Source: JBBCJM01 sp037190175 (lineage in GTDB: Bacteria; Pseudomonadota; Alphaproteobacteria; Rhodobacterales; Rhodobacteraceae). From it: a DNA stretch of 15,109 nucleotides. How positions within the stretch are numbered: position 1 is the first letter of the stretch; each line of letters starts with the position of its first letter. Positions 1 through 6,755 of this stretch are shown piece after piece. The notes under the pieces are model-generated. The model saw only the letters and a list, made by a program, of their open reading frames with translations, did no database searches and was not told the DNA's origin. Both the position numbers and the translations under genes were made by a program. The stretch is from assembly GCA_037190175.1 (NCBI GenBank), contig JBBCJM010000036.1, positions 1-15,109 of the forward strand, written 5' to 3'.

Positions 1-468
1 GCGGGCCGTCGCCGCCTCCAGGAACGGGTTGTTGCGGCAGGCGTCGAGGATCACGATCCGCCGGTCGGCGCGCAGTTCCATGGTGCGCAGCACCGTCTGC
101 AACCGCACCGAGGCCGCGGCCAGCGACCCCTCGTCGGCCGCATCCACGTCCACCGGGATCAGATAGTTCTCGGCCCCCAGCTGCACCCCGTGGCCGGCGT
201 AGTAGAACACCGCCAGCGTGTCGGGCCTCAGCGCGCGGGAGAAGTCGTCCAGCGCCCGCAGCGTCGTCCCGCGGTCCATGTCCAGCCCGCCGTAGACGGT
301 GAAACCCATGCGGATCAGCTGGTTGGCCACATCGGTGGCGTCGTTGACCGCATTGGGCAGCTGGCCGGCGTGGGTATAGTTGCCGTTGCCGATCACCAGC
401 GCCACCTTCGACGCCTGCGCGGGCAGCGCGGCGAAGGCGAGCGTCAGCAGCAGGGCGATCAGGCGCAT
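1..468 (-). CDS. Secreted caspase-like (peptidase C14) protein, C-terminus cut by window edge
   Basis: Only the first 156 residues are in the window; the gene continues past base 1. It begins with a signal peptide (MRLIALLLTLAFAALPAQA), so the product should be exported to the periplasm. From residue 20 it follows the caspase/C14 p20 fold: KVALVIGNGNY at 21-31, an N-D-A helix start (PNAVNDATDVANQL), the catalytic histidine in YYAGHGVQ (His93) and the catalytic cysteine in ILDACRNNPF (Cys144). Both catalytic residues are intact. Family knowledge: bacterial members are usually Arg/Lys-specific cysteine peptidases or scaffold-like relatives, often with extra C-terminal repeats; what follows here cannot be seen. 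The start is fixed by GGAGG at 480-476, seven bases before the ATG. It lies 44 bases behind the DNA ligase gene on the same strand and could be co-transcribed. Its substrate is unknown. Confidence 0.88.
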   Translation of the reverse strand, partial: MRLIALLLTLAFAALPAQASKVALVIGNGNYTHAGQLPNAVNDATDVANQLIRMGFTVYGGLDMDRGTTLRALDDFSRALRPDTLAVFYYAGHGVQLGAENYLIPVDVDAADEGSLAAASVRLQTVLRTMELRADRRIVILDACRNNPFLEAATAR

Positions 469-475
469 GGGCTTT

Positions 476-480
476 CCTCC
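476..480 (-). promoter_or_regulatory. Shine-Dalgarno site of the caspase-like gene
   Basis: Read on the minus strand the bases are GGAGG followed by AAAGCCC and ATG at 468. The spacing of seven is close to ideal. This settles the start and shows that the gene has its own strong initiation site despite the short gap behind the ligase. Confidence 0.75.
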
Positions 481-512
481 CGCGGCCCATTCTGCCGCAA
501 ACGCCGGCCCGA

Positions 513-2099
513 TCAACCCGGCAGCAGCGCGCGCAGCGAGTCGAGCGTGTCGATCTCGGCCACCGGCTTGTCGCGGCGCCAGCGCAGGATGCGGGGAAAG
601 CGCAGCGCGATGCCGGAGCGGTGGCGGGGGCTCTTCTGGATCCCCTCGAAGGCCAGTTCGAACACCAGTTCCGGCGGCACCCGGCGCACGGGGCCGAACT
701 TCTCCACCGCATGGGTGCGGACCCAGCGGGTGATCTCGGCGAATTCGGCGTCGGTCAGGCCGGAATAGGCCTTGGCGAAGGGCACGAGGTCTTGGCCGTC
801 GCGCACCGCGAAGGTGAAGTCGGTATAGAGCCCGGCGCGGCGGCCGTGGCCGGCCTGGGCATAAATCATCACCGCGTCAATGGTATGGGGCGCGATCTTC
901 CACTTCCACCAGTCGCCCCGGCGGCGGCCGCCCAGATAGGGCGAGGCCGCACGTTTCAGCATCAGCCCCTCGGCGGCATGGTCGCGGGCGGCGGCCTGCA
1001 GCGCGGCGAGGTCCTGCCAGGAGGCGATGGGGACCAGCGGCGAGGCAGCCAGCGGCGCCCCCGGCGGCAGGGCGGCGACCAGCGCCTCCAGCCGCGCCCG
1101 GCGGTCGTCGAAAGGGGCGCCGCGCAGGTCATGGCCCCCGTCCTCCAGCAGATCATAGGCCAGCAGCCGCGCCGGGGCCTCGGCCAGCACCTGCCGGGTC
1201 AGGGTCTTGCGCCCGATCCGGCGTTGCAGGGCGGCGAAGGGCAAGGGGCGGTCGTTGGCCACATCCCAGGCCAGCACCTCGGCATCCATCACCGTTCCAG
1301 GCGGCAAGGCCCTGGACAGGATGGCGAATTCGGGAAAGCGGTCGGTGATCAGCTCCTCGCCCCGGCTCCACAGCGCAAAGGCCCCGGGGCGGGTGATCAG
1401 CTGGCCGCGGATCCCGTCCCATTTCCATTCCGCCCGCCACAGCGCGGGGTCGCCCAAAGCCTCGGGCGGGCCGTCCAGCGGATGCGCCAGCGCGAAAGGA
1501 TAGGGCTGCAAGGCATTGGTTTCGCTGGCCTCCATCAGGTCGCCCCAGGTCGTTGCGCCGGGCTGCCAGTCGCCCATCAGCCGGTGGGCGATCTGCGCCT
1601 CCGCCTGCCCGGTGGCCAAGGCCACGGCGCGGGTGACGAGGCCGCGGCTGACCCCCATGCGGAACCCGCCGGTCAAGAGCTTCACGAACAGGAACCTTTC
1701 GGTGCCGCCCAGCGCCGCCCAGGCCGCGGCCAGCATCGCCCGCCGCTCCTCCGGCGGCCGGCCGGTCAGCCGGATGATCGTTTCGATCCAATGGGTCAGC
1801 GAGCGATCTTCAGGTGCGGTGGGAGGCGGCAGCAGCAGCGCGATGGTCTCGGCCAGATCGCCCGCCAGCGCGTAGCACTCGCCGAACAGCCAGGGCGGCA
1901 CCCCGGCGGCGGCCGCGGCCCAGTCGGCCAGTTCGGTGGCATTGATCGCCCGCTTCGGCCGCCGCCCGGTCAGGAGCGCCACGCACCACAGCCGGTCGCT
2001 CTCCGGCGCCTCGCGCAGATAGTCGGCCAGGGCCCGGGTGCGGGCGGCGGTGGAGGTGGTGCCGTCCAGCGCGGCGAAGAGCGCGGCGAAGCGTCTCAC
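513..2099 (-). CDS. ATP-dependent DNA ligase, bacterial ligase-associated repair type
   Basis: A 528-residue ligase that joins nicks using ATP in the cytoplasm. Residues 1 to about 200 form the all-helical DNA-binding domain (GGFRMGVSRGLV near 144-155). The nucleotidyltransferase domain follows: motif I EWKWDGIRG with the AMP-accepting Lys226, motif III VMDAEVLAW (270-278), motif IV EGLMLKR (377-383) and motif V WWKWK (397-401). The OB-fold carries motif VI LRFPRILRWRRDK (499-511). All catalytic motifs are intact. Length and architecture fit the bacterial DNA_lig_bact family (TIGR04120 type), not LigD: no polymerase or phosphoesterase domain is fused and no Ku gene is nearby. The start codon overlaps the stop of the upstream exonuclease by ATGA, implying translational coupling. 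An accessory role in DNA repair alongside the NAD-dependent replicative LigA is inferred. Confidence 0.94.
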   Translation of the reverse strand: MRRFAALFAALDGTTSTAARTRALADYLREAPESDRLWCVALLTGRRPKRAINATELADWAAAAAGVPPWLFGECYALAGDLAETIALLLPPPTAPEDRSLTHWIETIIRLTGRPPEERRAMLAAAWAALGGTERFLFVKLLTGGFRMGVSRGLVTRAVALATGQAEAQIAHRLMGDWQPGATTWGDLMEASETNALQPYPFALAHPLDGPPEALGDPALWRAEWKWDGIRGQLITRPGAFALWSRGEELITDRFPEFAILSRALPPGTVMDAEVLAWDVANDRPLPFAALQRRIGRKTLTRQVLAEAPARLLAYDLLEDGGHDLRGAPFDDRRARLEALVAALPPGAPLAASPLVPIASWQDLAALQAAARDHAAEGLMLKRAASPYLGGRRRGDWWKWKIAPHTIDAVMIYAQAGHGRRAGLYTDFTFAVRDGQDLVPFAKAYSGLTDAEFAEITRWVRTHAVEKFGPVRRVPPELVFELAFEGIQKSPRHRSGIALRFPRILRWRRDKPVAEIDTLDSLRALLPG

Positions 2100-3112
2100 G
2101 GGCCCTCCTCGACCACCGGCGGGTCGTCCGTCTCCTCGCCGCCCCAGTCGGTGGCGACCACCGCGGCGTCATGGCCCTGTTCCTCGAGCCAGCGGCGGAA
2201 GGGGGCGGTGTAGCCATGGGTGACGAAGACCTTCTCCGCCCCGGTGGCGGCGATGGCGGCGTTGAGCCCCGGCCAGTCGGCATGATCGGAGAGCACGAAG
2301 CCGGCGGGCAGCCCCCGCCGGCGCCGGATGCCGCGCAGCGCCATCCAGCCCGAGGCCATGGCGGGCTCCACCGGCGCGCCCAGCCGGCCGGCCCAGATGC
2401 TGCCCAGCGCCGAGGGCGGCGCGATCACCAGCGCGCCCGGCGGCACCTCGCCCGGCCGCGCCCAGGTGGTGGGCGGCAGGGGATAGCCCTGCTGCCGCAG
2501 GATCGCGGTGGTGGCCTCCACCGCGCCATGGGTGAAGACCGGCCCCAGGGCGGGCAGCGCCGCCATGATCCGCTGCGCCTTGCCCAGGCCATAGGCGCCC
2601 AGGAGCGCGATCCGGCCATTGGCCGCCGCGGCCTGCCACCAGCGGGCGATCTCCTCCATCACCTGCGCCTGCGGCTGCCAGCGGAACAGCGGCAGCCCGA
2701 AGGTGCATTCGCTGACGAAGGCATGGGCGCGGAGCGGCTCGAAGGGTTCCGACAGCCCGTCGGCCTCGGTCTTGTAGTCGCCCGAGACCACCCAGACCTC
2801 GCCCCCCCGCTCCACCCGCACCTGCGCCGAGCCGGGCACATGGCCCGCGGGATGTAGCGAGAGGGTGACCTCGCCCACCGTCAGCCGCTCGCCATAGTCG
2901 AGCCCGCGGGCGGTGATGGCGCCCAGCCGGTGGCGGATCACCGGCAGCGCGGCGCGGGTGGCAAGATAGCGGCCATGGCCGGGGCGGGCGTGGTCGGAAT
3001 GGCCATGGGTGATCACGGCGCGCTCCACCGGCCGCCAGGGGTCGATATGGAAACCCCCGGCGGGGCAATAGATGCCCCGGTCGGTGAAGGTGAGGAGCGG
3101 CTCGCTGGGCAT
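2096..3112 (-). CDS. Ligase-associated DNA exonuclease, metallo-beta-lactamase fold
   Basis: A 338-residue protein of the metallo-beta-lactamase/beta-CASP group, matching the ligase-associated exonuclease family (TIGR04122 type). The signature HGHSDH lies at 36-41, with further metal ligands at His91 (HPAGHVPGS), Asp112 (SGDYKTE), the LSDHADW motif (Asp276, His277) and His299 (VTHG). These are the zinc-site residues expected of SNM1/Artemis-like nucleases. The predicted role is 5'-end or damaged-end trimming before sealing by the ligase next door; that is family inference and has not been shown here. No signal peptide is seen, so it should be cytoplasmic. The gene ends in an ATGA overlap with the ligase. 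The ribosome site is weak: minus-strand bases before the ATG read CTTTGCCGG. The C-terminus is acidic (GGEETDDPPVVEEGP). Confidence 0.92.
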   Translation of the reverse strand: MPSEPLLTFTDRGIYCPAGGFHIDPWRPVERAVITHGHSDHARPGHGRYLATRAALPVIRHRLGAITARGLDYGERLTVGEVTLSLHPAGHVPGSAQVRVERGGEVWVVSGDYKTEADGLSEPFEPLRAHAFVSECTFGLPLFRWQPQAQVMEEIARWWQAAAANGRIALLGAYGLGKAQRIMAALPALGPVFTHGAVEATTAILRQQGYPLPPTTWARPGEVPPGALVIAPPSALGSIWAGRLGAPVEPAMASGWMALRGIRRRRGLPAGFVLSDHADWPGLNAAIAATGAEKVFVTHGYTAPFRRWLEEQGHDAAVVATDWGGEETDDPPVVEEGP

Positions 3113-3173
3113 CCGGCAAAGATAGTGCGGCGCGGCGGCGGGGGAAGCCCTGCCGCGCCGCTCCGGACCGGAA

Positions 3174-3199
3174 GTGCATCAGCCCTTCCTGCTTTCTTT
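3174..3199 (-). repeat. Copy A of a 26-base intergenic element shared with 5294-5319
   Basis: Read on the minus strand, this stretch (core GGAAGG, ending TGATGCAC) matches the plus-strand stretch 5294-5319 at 21 of 26 positions by direct comparison. Both copies are intergenic, both lie downstream of a gene on the strand on which they read, and both precede a gene on that strand (exonuclease here, hemA there). Confidence 0.5.
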
Positions 3200-3221
3200 G
3201 GTGTCTTAAATATCCCGGGGT

Positions 3222-3238
3222 CCGGGGCAGCGCCCCGG
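3222..3238. repeat. Seven-base-stem hairpin with three-base loop
   Basis: CCGGGGC at 3222-3228 and GCCCCGG at 3232-3238 are perfect complements around AGC. It is the last stem of the cluster before the AT-rich stretch at 3200-3213. Its function is unknown; it could be a transcript-end stabiliser or part of a dispersed intergenic repeat. Confidence 0.55.
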
Positions 3239-3244
3239 GGCTCT

Positions 3245-3278
3245 CCGCCGGCGCCACGCCTGACGAATAGGCCGGCGG
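3245..3278. repeat. Perfect eight-base inverted repeat in the hairpin cluster
   Basis: CCGCCGGC at 3245-3252 pairs with GCCGGCGG at 3271-3278 around an 18-base loop. The next stem, CCGGGGC/GCCCCGG with an AGC loop, sits at 3222-3238. Together with the stems at 3286-3307 and 3338-3358 they form four consecutive hairpins in about 140 bases. Confidence 0.6.
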
Positions 3279-3285
3279 GGGGTCC

Positions 3286-3307
3286 AAGGGGGGCGGCAGC
3301 CCCCCTT
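3286..3307 (-). terminator. Candidate terminator hairpin behind the M20 dipeptidase
   Basis: A perfect nine-base inverted repeat, AAGGGGGGC and GCCCCCCTT, encloses a four-base loop (3295-3298). It lies 55 bases past the dipeptidase stop on the minus strand. The stem is nearly all G:C and ends in A:U pairs, like an intrinsic terminator, but no run of U follows, so termination strength is uncertain. A weaker stem, CGGGGG/CCCCCG, at 3338-3358 stands directly behind the stop. Confidence 0.5.
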
Positions 3308-3361
3308 GCCCGGCCCAACGCCCGGAGCCAACGGCGACGGGGGGCGGGAGGGCCCCCGGCC

Positions 3362-4735
3362 TCAGGTCAGCCGCGCCAGCACCCGCGCCCAGGAACGGAT
3401 GCCCTTGTGGAAGCAGTCCAGGTCGTATTTCTCGTTCGGCGAGTGGATCCGGTCGTCGTCGCGGCCGAAGCCGATCAGCATCGAATCCATCCCCAGCACC
3501 GTGCTGAAATAGCCCGCGATGGGGATCGAGCCGCCGCTGCCGACATAGGCGGCGGGGCGGCCCCATTCCTCGCTCAGCGCCTGCCGCGCGGCCTCGAAGG
3601 CGGGGCGGTCGACCGGCATCACGCTGGCCGGGCTGCCCTCGATCTCGTCGTGCCATTCCACCCGGCAGTCGGGCGGCAGCTGCCCCTCCACCCAGGCGCG
3701 GAAGGCGCGCACCACCGCCTCGGGCTCCTGTTTCGAGACCAGCCGGAAGCTCACCTTGCCATGCGCCTGGCCGGGCAGCACGGTCTTGAACCCCGCGCCG
3801 GTATAGCCACCCCACATCCCGTTCACCTCGGCCGTGGGCCGCGACCAGATCATCTCCAGGGGCGTGCGGTCGGCCTCGCCCGCGGGGTGCGACAGGCCCA
3901 CCTCGCCCAGGTACTTCGCATGGTCGAAGGCCAGCGCCTGCCATTGCTGGCAGATCGCCTCGGGCAATTCCTCCACCCCGTCGTAGAACCCCGGGATGGT
4001 CACCCGCCCGCGCTCGTCATGCATCCGGCCCAGGATCGCGGCCAGCAGGTGCAGCGGGTTACGCGCCAGCCCGCCGTACATGCCCGAATGCAGGTCGCGC
4101 GCCGCGGCGTGGATGGTGAACTCGCTCTTCGCCAGCCCGCGCAGCATGGTGGTGATCGCCGGCACCGCATCCTCGAACAGCCCGGTGTCGCAGATCATCG
4201 CGATATCGGCGGTCAGCTCGGCCGCGTTCGCCTGCATGAAGGGGACCAGCGAGGGCGAGCCCGATTCCTCCTCGCCCTCCAGGAACACGGTGATCCGGCA
4301 GGGCAGGCGGCCGTGCACCGCCACCCAGGCCCGCATCGCCTCGACGAAGGTCATCAGCTGCCCCTTGTCGTCCGAGGCGCCGCGGGCGCGGATCACCTTT
4401 CCCTTCGGGGTGTCCTGCACCTCGGGGTCGAAGGGATCGCGGTCCCACAGTTCCAGCGGGTCCACCGGCTGCACGTCATAATGGCCGTAGAACAAGAGAT
4501 GCGGCCCCCCCTCTCCGCCATGCGCCACCACCATCGGATGGCCCGGGGTGGGGCGGCTTTCCGCGGCGAAGCCGATCGAACGCAGATCCGCCACCAGCCA
4601 GTCCGCCGCCCGGGCGCAGTCGGCCTTGTAGGCGGGATCGGTCGAGATCGAGGGAATGCGCAGCAGCGTCATCAGCCGGTCCAGCGCCGCCGGCAGCCCT
4701 TGGTCGATCGCCTGCAACACGGGGGTCAGGTTCAT
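3362..4735 (-). CDS. M20 family metallodipeptidase (carnosinase/CNDP-like)
   Basis: A 457-residue cytoplasmic di-zinc peptidase of the M20 family, closest in motif pattern to the CNDP2-like dipeptidases. Metal and catalytic residues are all visible: GHYDVQP (His85, Asp87), GASDDKGQ (bridging Asp122), EGEEESGS (Glu156 general base, Glu157 ligand), CDTG (Asp183) and DRIHSPNE (His431). The lid or dimerisation domain lies around 200-320, including DLHSGMYGG (214-222), which contributes a His to the partner active site in this family. It has no signal peptide. The start is supported by GGAGAGCGAGG directly before the ATG on the minus strand. It probably hydrolyses small dipeptides for amino-acid recovery; the exact substrate cannot be read from sequence. 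It diverges from the small exported protein at 4850 across a 114-base spacer. Confidence 0.93.
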   Translation of the reverse strand: MNLTPVLQAIDQGLPAALDRLMTLLRIPSISTDPAYKADCARAADWLVADLRSIGFAAESRPTPGHPMVVAHGGEGGPHLLFYGHYDVQPVDPLELWDRDPFDPEVQDTPKGKVIRARGASDDKGQLMTFVEAMRAWVAVHGRLPCRITVFLEGEEESGSPSLVPFMQANAAELTADIAMICDTGLFEDAVPAITTMLRGLAKSEFTIHAAARDLHSGMYGGLARNPLHLLAAILGRMHDERGRVTIPGFYDGVEELPEAICQQWQALAFDHAKYLGEVGLSHPAGEADRTPLEMIWSRPTAEVNGMWGGYTGAGFKTVLPGQAHGKVSFRLVSKQEPEAVVRAFRAWVEGQLPPDCRVEWHDEIEGSPASVMPVDRPAFEAARQALSEEWGRPAAYVGSGGSIPIAGYFSTVLGMDSMLIGFGRDDDRIHSPNEKYDLDCFHKGIRSWARVLARLT

Positions 4736-4749
4736 CCTCGCTCTCCGCT

Positions 4750-4851
4750 ATGTGAAACAGGCCGTGAGCCTAGCAGCGCCGCCGCCCCTGTCCAGAGCAG
4801 CCGGTTTCCACTATCTCCACCCCATCCGGTCGAAGGTGCGAGGTTTCACAT
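4750..4851. repeat. Paired nine-base inverted repeat in the divergent spacer
   Basis: ATGTGAAAC at 4750-4758 and GTTTCACAT at 4843-4851 are perfect reverse complements. They flank the divergent intergenic region, so that reading outward toward each gene one meets GTTTCACAT. The right copy overlaps the ATG of the small exported protein (start 4850); the left copy lies just upstream of the dipeptidase ribosome site. It may be a shared operator or chance; no regulator is identified. Confidence 0.4.
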
Positions 4852-5242
4852 GCGGGCTATCCTGGCGGGTCTGGTTCTGGCGCTGGCGGGGCCGGCGGTC
4901 GCGCAGCAGGTGGTTCACGTGGAGCGGGGCCGGCTGGACGGCGCCGAGGTCGCGCTCTACCTGCATCCCTTCCTCACCGCGGAGGAGATCGCCACCCTGC
5001 GCGTGGTGATGACGAACAAGGATGCGCTGGCGCTCTTTGTGCCGGCGGGCAAGGGCTATGCGGCGCTGGCGGTGGCGCCGCGCGAGGGCTTCGTGCGCGG
5101 CGGCGCCCCGGTCGAGAGCGCGCAGGCCATGGGCGGGGCGGCCAGCGCCGAGGCGGCCTCGGCCGGCGCGCGGGCCGAATGCGACCGGCTGAAGAGGCGC
5201 GGGCCGGCCTGCGTGACGGTGCTGGAGGTGGCGGCGCCCTGA
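4850..5242 (+). CDS. Small exported protein of unknown function, upstream of hemA
   Basis: A 130-residue protein with a clear signal peptide (MRAILAGLVLALAGPAVAQQ, probable cleavage after AVA), so likely periplasmic. The mature part begins with a short beta-like stretch (VVHVERGRLDGAEVALYLHPF), then TAEEIATLRVVM and an alanine-rich segment around residues 85-105. Two cysteines near the end (AECDRLKRRGPACVTVLE) could form a disulfide. No enzymatic motif is recognised. The start was chosen because the signal peptide begins exactly at this ATG; longer upstream extensions of the frame would bury it. No strong ribosome site is visible (GGTGCGAGG lies about 8 bases before). It is divergent from the dipeptidase and followed by 262 bases before hemA. 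Confidence 0.7.
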   Translation: MRAILAGLVLALAGPAVAQQVVHVERGRLDGAEVALYLHPFLTAEEIATLRVVMTNKDALALFVPAGKGYAALAVAPREGFVRGGAPVESAQAMGGAASAEAASAGARAECDRLKRRGPACVTVLEVAAP

Positions 5243-5293
5243 AAGGCATCGCTCATCGGGCCCGGTGGCCTGCTTCGCCCGGGTCGGACCGGC

Positions 5294-5319
5294 GAAGAAA
5301 GCCGGAAGGCTTGATGCGC
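5294..5319 (+). repeat. Copy B of the 26-base intergenic element, with alternative hairpins
   Basis: It matches the reverse complement of 3174-3199 at 21 of 26 positions. Within and beside it, two stems share bases: CCGGC-GAAGAAA-GCCGG (5289-5305) and AAGCC-GGAA-GGCTT (5299-5312, a GNRA-type loop). They cannot form at the same time. No U-run follows, so neither looks like a standard intrinsic terminator. Confidence 0.45.
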
Positions 5320-5381
5320 GGCCCCCGCCGCCCCAGATTTCCGTTGCCAAAGCGGCGCATCCGCGGCATCGCCAGAGGGGC

Positions 5382-5401
5382 GTCAATTTGACCTGTCGCA
5401 A
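5382..5401 (+). promoter_or_regulatory. Palindrome and imperfect FNR-like site upstream of hemA
   Basis: GTCAATTTGAC (5382-5392) has perfect five-base arms around one central base. The overlapping TTGACCTGTCGCAA (5388-5401) keeps most of the FnrL pattern TTGAY-N4-RTCAA but misses two positions in the right half. TTGACC also resembles a -35 hexamer. FnrL control of hemA is established in Rhodobacter sphaeroides; use of this site is only a possibility. Confidence 0.3.
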
Positions 5402-5504
5402 GGCGGGCTGCCCGATTCTATGACAGCCTTTGGAAGATCGTTCCCCGACCCCCGGGGGACCCCAAGCCGAAAGGGCCTCCGCGCCCTTCGCCCGGGAGAA
5501 GAGC

Positions 5505-6728
5505 ATGGACTATACCGCCGCCCTCGACACCGCGCTGAACCGCCTGCACGAAGAGGGGCGCTATCGCACCTTCATCGACATCGAGCGGCACCAGGGCCAG
5601 TTCCCCCGCGCCACCTGGCGCCGGCCCGACGGCACCACGCGCGAGATCACCGTCTGGTGCGGCAACGACTATCTGGGCATGGGCCAGCATCCGGTGGTGC
5701 TGGCGGCGATGCACGAGGCGATCGACGCGGTGGGCGCGGGCTCCGGCGGCACCCGCAACATCTCGGGCACCACGGTCTTCCACAAGGCGCTGGAGGCCGA
5801 GCTGGCCGACCTGCACGGCAAGGAGGCGGCGCTGGTCTTCACCTCGGCCTATGTCGCCAACGACGCCACGCTGTCCACGCTGCCCAAGCTGTTCCCCGGC
5901 CTGATCATCTATTCCGACAGCCTGAACCACGCCTCGATGATCGAGGGGATCCGCCGCAACGGCGGCGCGCGCCGGGTGTTCCGCCACAACGACGTCGCGC
6001 ATCTGCGCGAGCTGATGGCGGGTGACGATCCCGCGGCGCCCAAGCTGATCGCCTTCGAGAGCATCTATTCGATGGACGGCGACTTCGGCCCCATCGCGGC
6101 GATCTGCGACCTGGCCGACGAGTTCGGCGCGCTGACCTATCTCGATGAAGTTCACGCGGTGGGCATGTACGGGCCCCGCGGCGCCGGGGTGGCGGAGCGC
6201 GAGGGGCTGGCCCACCGGATCGACATCGTGAACGGCACCCTGGCCAAGGCTTTCGGGGTCTTCGGCGGCTATATTGCTGCATCTGCGAAGATGGTGGACG
6301 CCATCCGCAGCTATGCCCCCGGCTTCATCTTCACCACCTCGCTGCCCCCCGCGGTGGCGGCCGGTGCGGCGGCCTCGGTGCGCCATCTGAAGGGGGCCCA
6401 GGCGCTGCGCGCGGCCCATGCCGCCAAGGCCCATACGCTGAAGATGCGGCTGCGCGGGCTGGGGCTGCCGATCATCGACCACGGCACGCATATTGTGCCC
6501 GTGCACGTGGGCGACCCCATCCATTGCAAGATGCTGTCCGACATGCTGCTGGAGCACCACGGCATCTACGTCCAGCCGATCAACTATCCGACCGTGCCCA
6601 AGGGCACCGAGCGGCTGCGCTTCACCCCCTCGCCGGTGCACGACGCGGCCATGATCGACGCGCTGGTCAAGGCCATGGACGGGCTGTGGCGGCATTGTGC
6701 GCTGAATCGCGCCGAACTCGCGGGCTGA
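5505..6728 (+). CDS. hemA: 5-aminolevulinate synthase (C4 pathway)
   Basis: A 407-residue PLP enzyme that condenses succinyl-CoA and glycine to 5-aminolevulinate, CO2 and CoA, the first committed step to heme and other tetrapyrroles. The length equals Rhodobacter HemA and the numbering matches: the PLP lysine is Lys248 in NGTLAKAFGVFGG, the cofactor-ring aspartate is Asp214 in LDEVHAVG, the substrate-binding region includes Arg21 and Asn54 (WCGNDYLGMG), and the glycine-rich GAGSGGTRNISGTT is at 77-90. No heme-regulatory Cys-Pro motif is present at the N-terminus, as expected for bacterial forms. The start has GGGAGAAG five bases upstream. The C4 route is typical of alphaproteobacteria; most other bacteria make ALA from glutamyl-tRNA. 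It stands as a single gene with its own leader; the RodZ-like gene follows after 119 bases. Confidence 0.97.
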   Translation: MDYTAALDTALNRLHEEGRYRTFIDIERHQGQFPRATWRRPDGTTREITVWCGNDYLGMGQHPVVLAAMHEAIDAVGAGSGGTRNISGTTVFHKALEAELADLHGKEAALVFTSAYVANDATLSTLPKLFPGLIIYSDSLNHASMIEGIRRNGGARRVFRHNDVAHLRELMAGDDPAAPKLIAFESIYSMDGDFGPIAAICDLADEFGALTYLDEVHAVGMYGPRGAGVAEREGLAHRIDIVNGTLAKAFGVFGGYIAASAKMVDAIRSYAPGFIFTTSLPPAVAAGAAASVRHLKGAQALRAAHAAKAHTLKMRLRGLGLPIIDHGTHIVPVHVGDPIHCKMLSDMLLEHHGIYVQPINYPTVPKGTERLRFTPSPVHDAAMIDALVKAMDGLWRHCALNRAELAG

Positions 6729-6755
6729 ACCGACCTTCTGCATGTGCAAAGCCGC

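Larger units (their letters stand above)
3113..3361. other. Intergenic spacer packed with GC-rich inverted repeats
   Basis: This 249-base gap lies between the dipeptidase stop and the exonuclease start, both on the minus strand. It holds no convincing gene. On the minus strand it begins with several stable hairpins (entered separately), then an AT-rich patch (TATTTAAGACACC at 3213-3201 on the minus strand) that may contain the exonuclease promoter, then a 26-base element related to one upstream of hemA. The combination suggests transcription termination after the dipeptidase and a fresh start for the exonuclease-ligase genes. Confidence 0.6.
5243..5504 (+). promoter_or_regulatory. hemA upstream region
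   Basis: This 262-base spacer is non-coding as far as can be judged. It contains a repeat element (5294-5319), nested inverted repeats (CCGGC/GCCGG at 5289-5305; AAGCC/GGCTT at 5299-5312; GATGCGC/GCGCATC at 5313-5319 and 5355-5361), and an AT-richer patch at 5380-5424 with a palindrome and a TTGACC that could serve as -35. A clear -10 at normal spacing is not seen. Regulation of hemA by oxygen is known in Rhodobacter; whether this region does that here is inference. Confidence 0.4.

Noticed and set aside
621..2213. 530-codon plus-strand open frame opposite the DNA ligase
   Set aside because: The ligase frame on the minus strand carries all catalytic motifs; the opposite frame is repetitive and has none.
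513..3112. Possible bacterial end-joining (LigD/Ku) system
   Set aside because: The ligase lacks the polymerase and phosphoesterase domains of LigD and no Ku gene is present; the exonuclease pairing fits the ligase-associated group instead.
2930..5242. 770-codon plus-strand open frame ending in the small exported protein
   Set aside because: Most of it is antisense to the exonuclease and the dipeptidase. Only the last 130 codons, beginning with a signal peptide, are credible.
5430..5504. Earlier in-frame ATG of hemA, adding 25 residues
   Set aside because: The extra residues are not part of the enzyme family; the ATG at 5505 has a good ribosome site and gives the standard 407-residue length.
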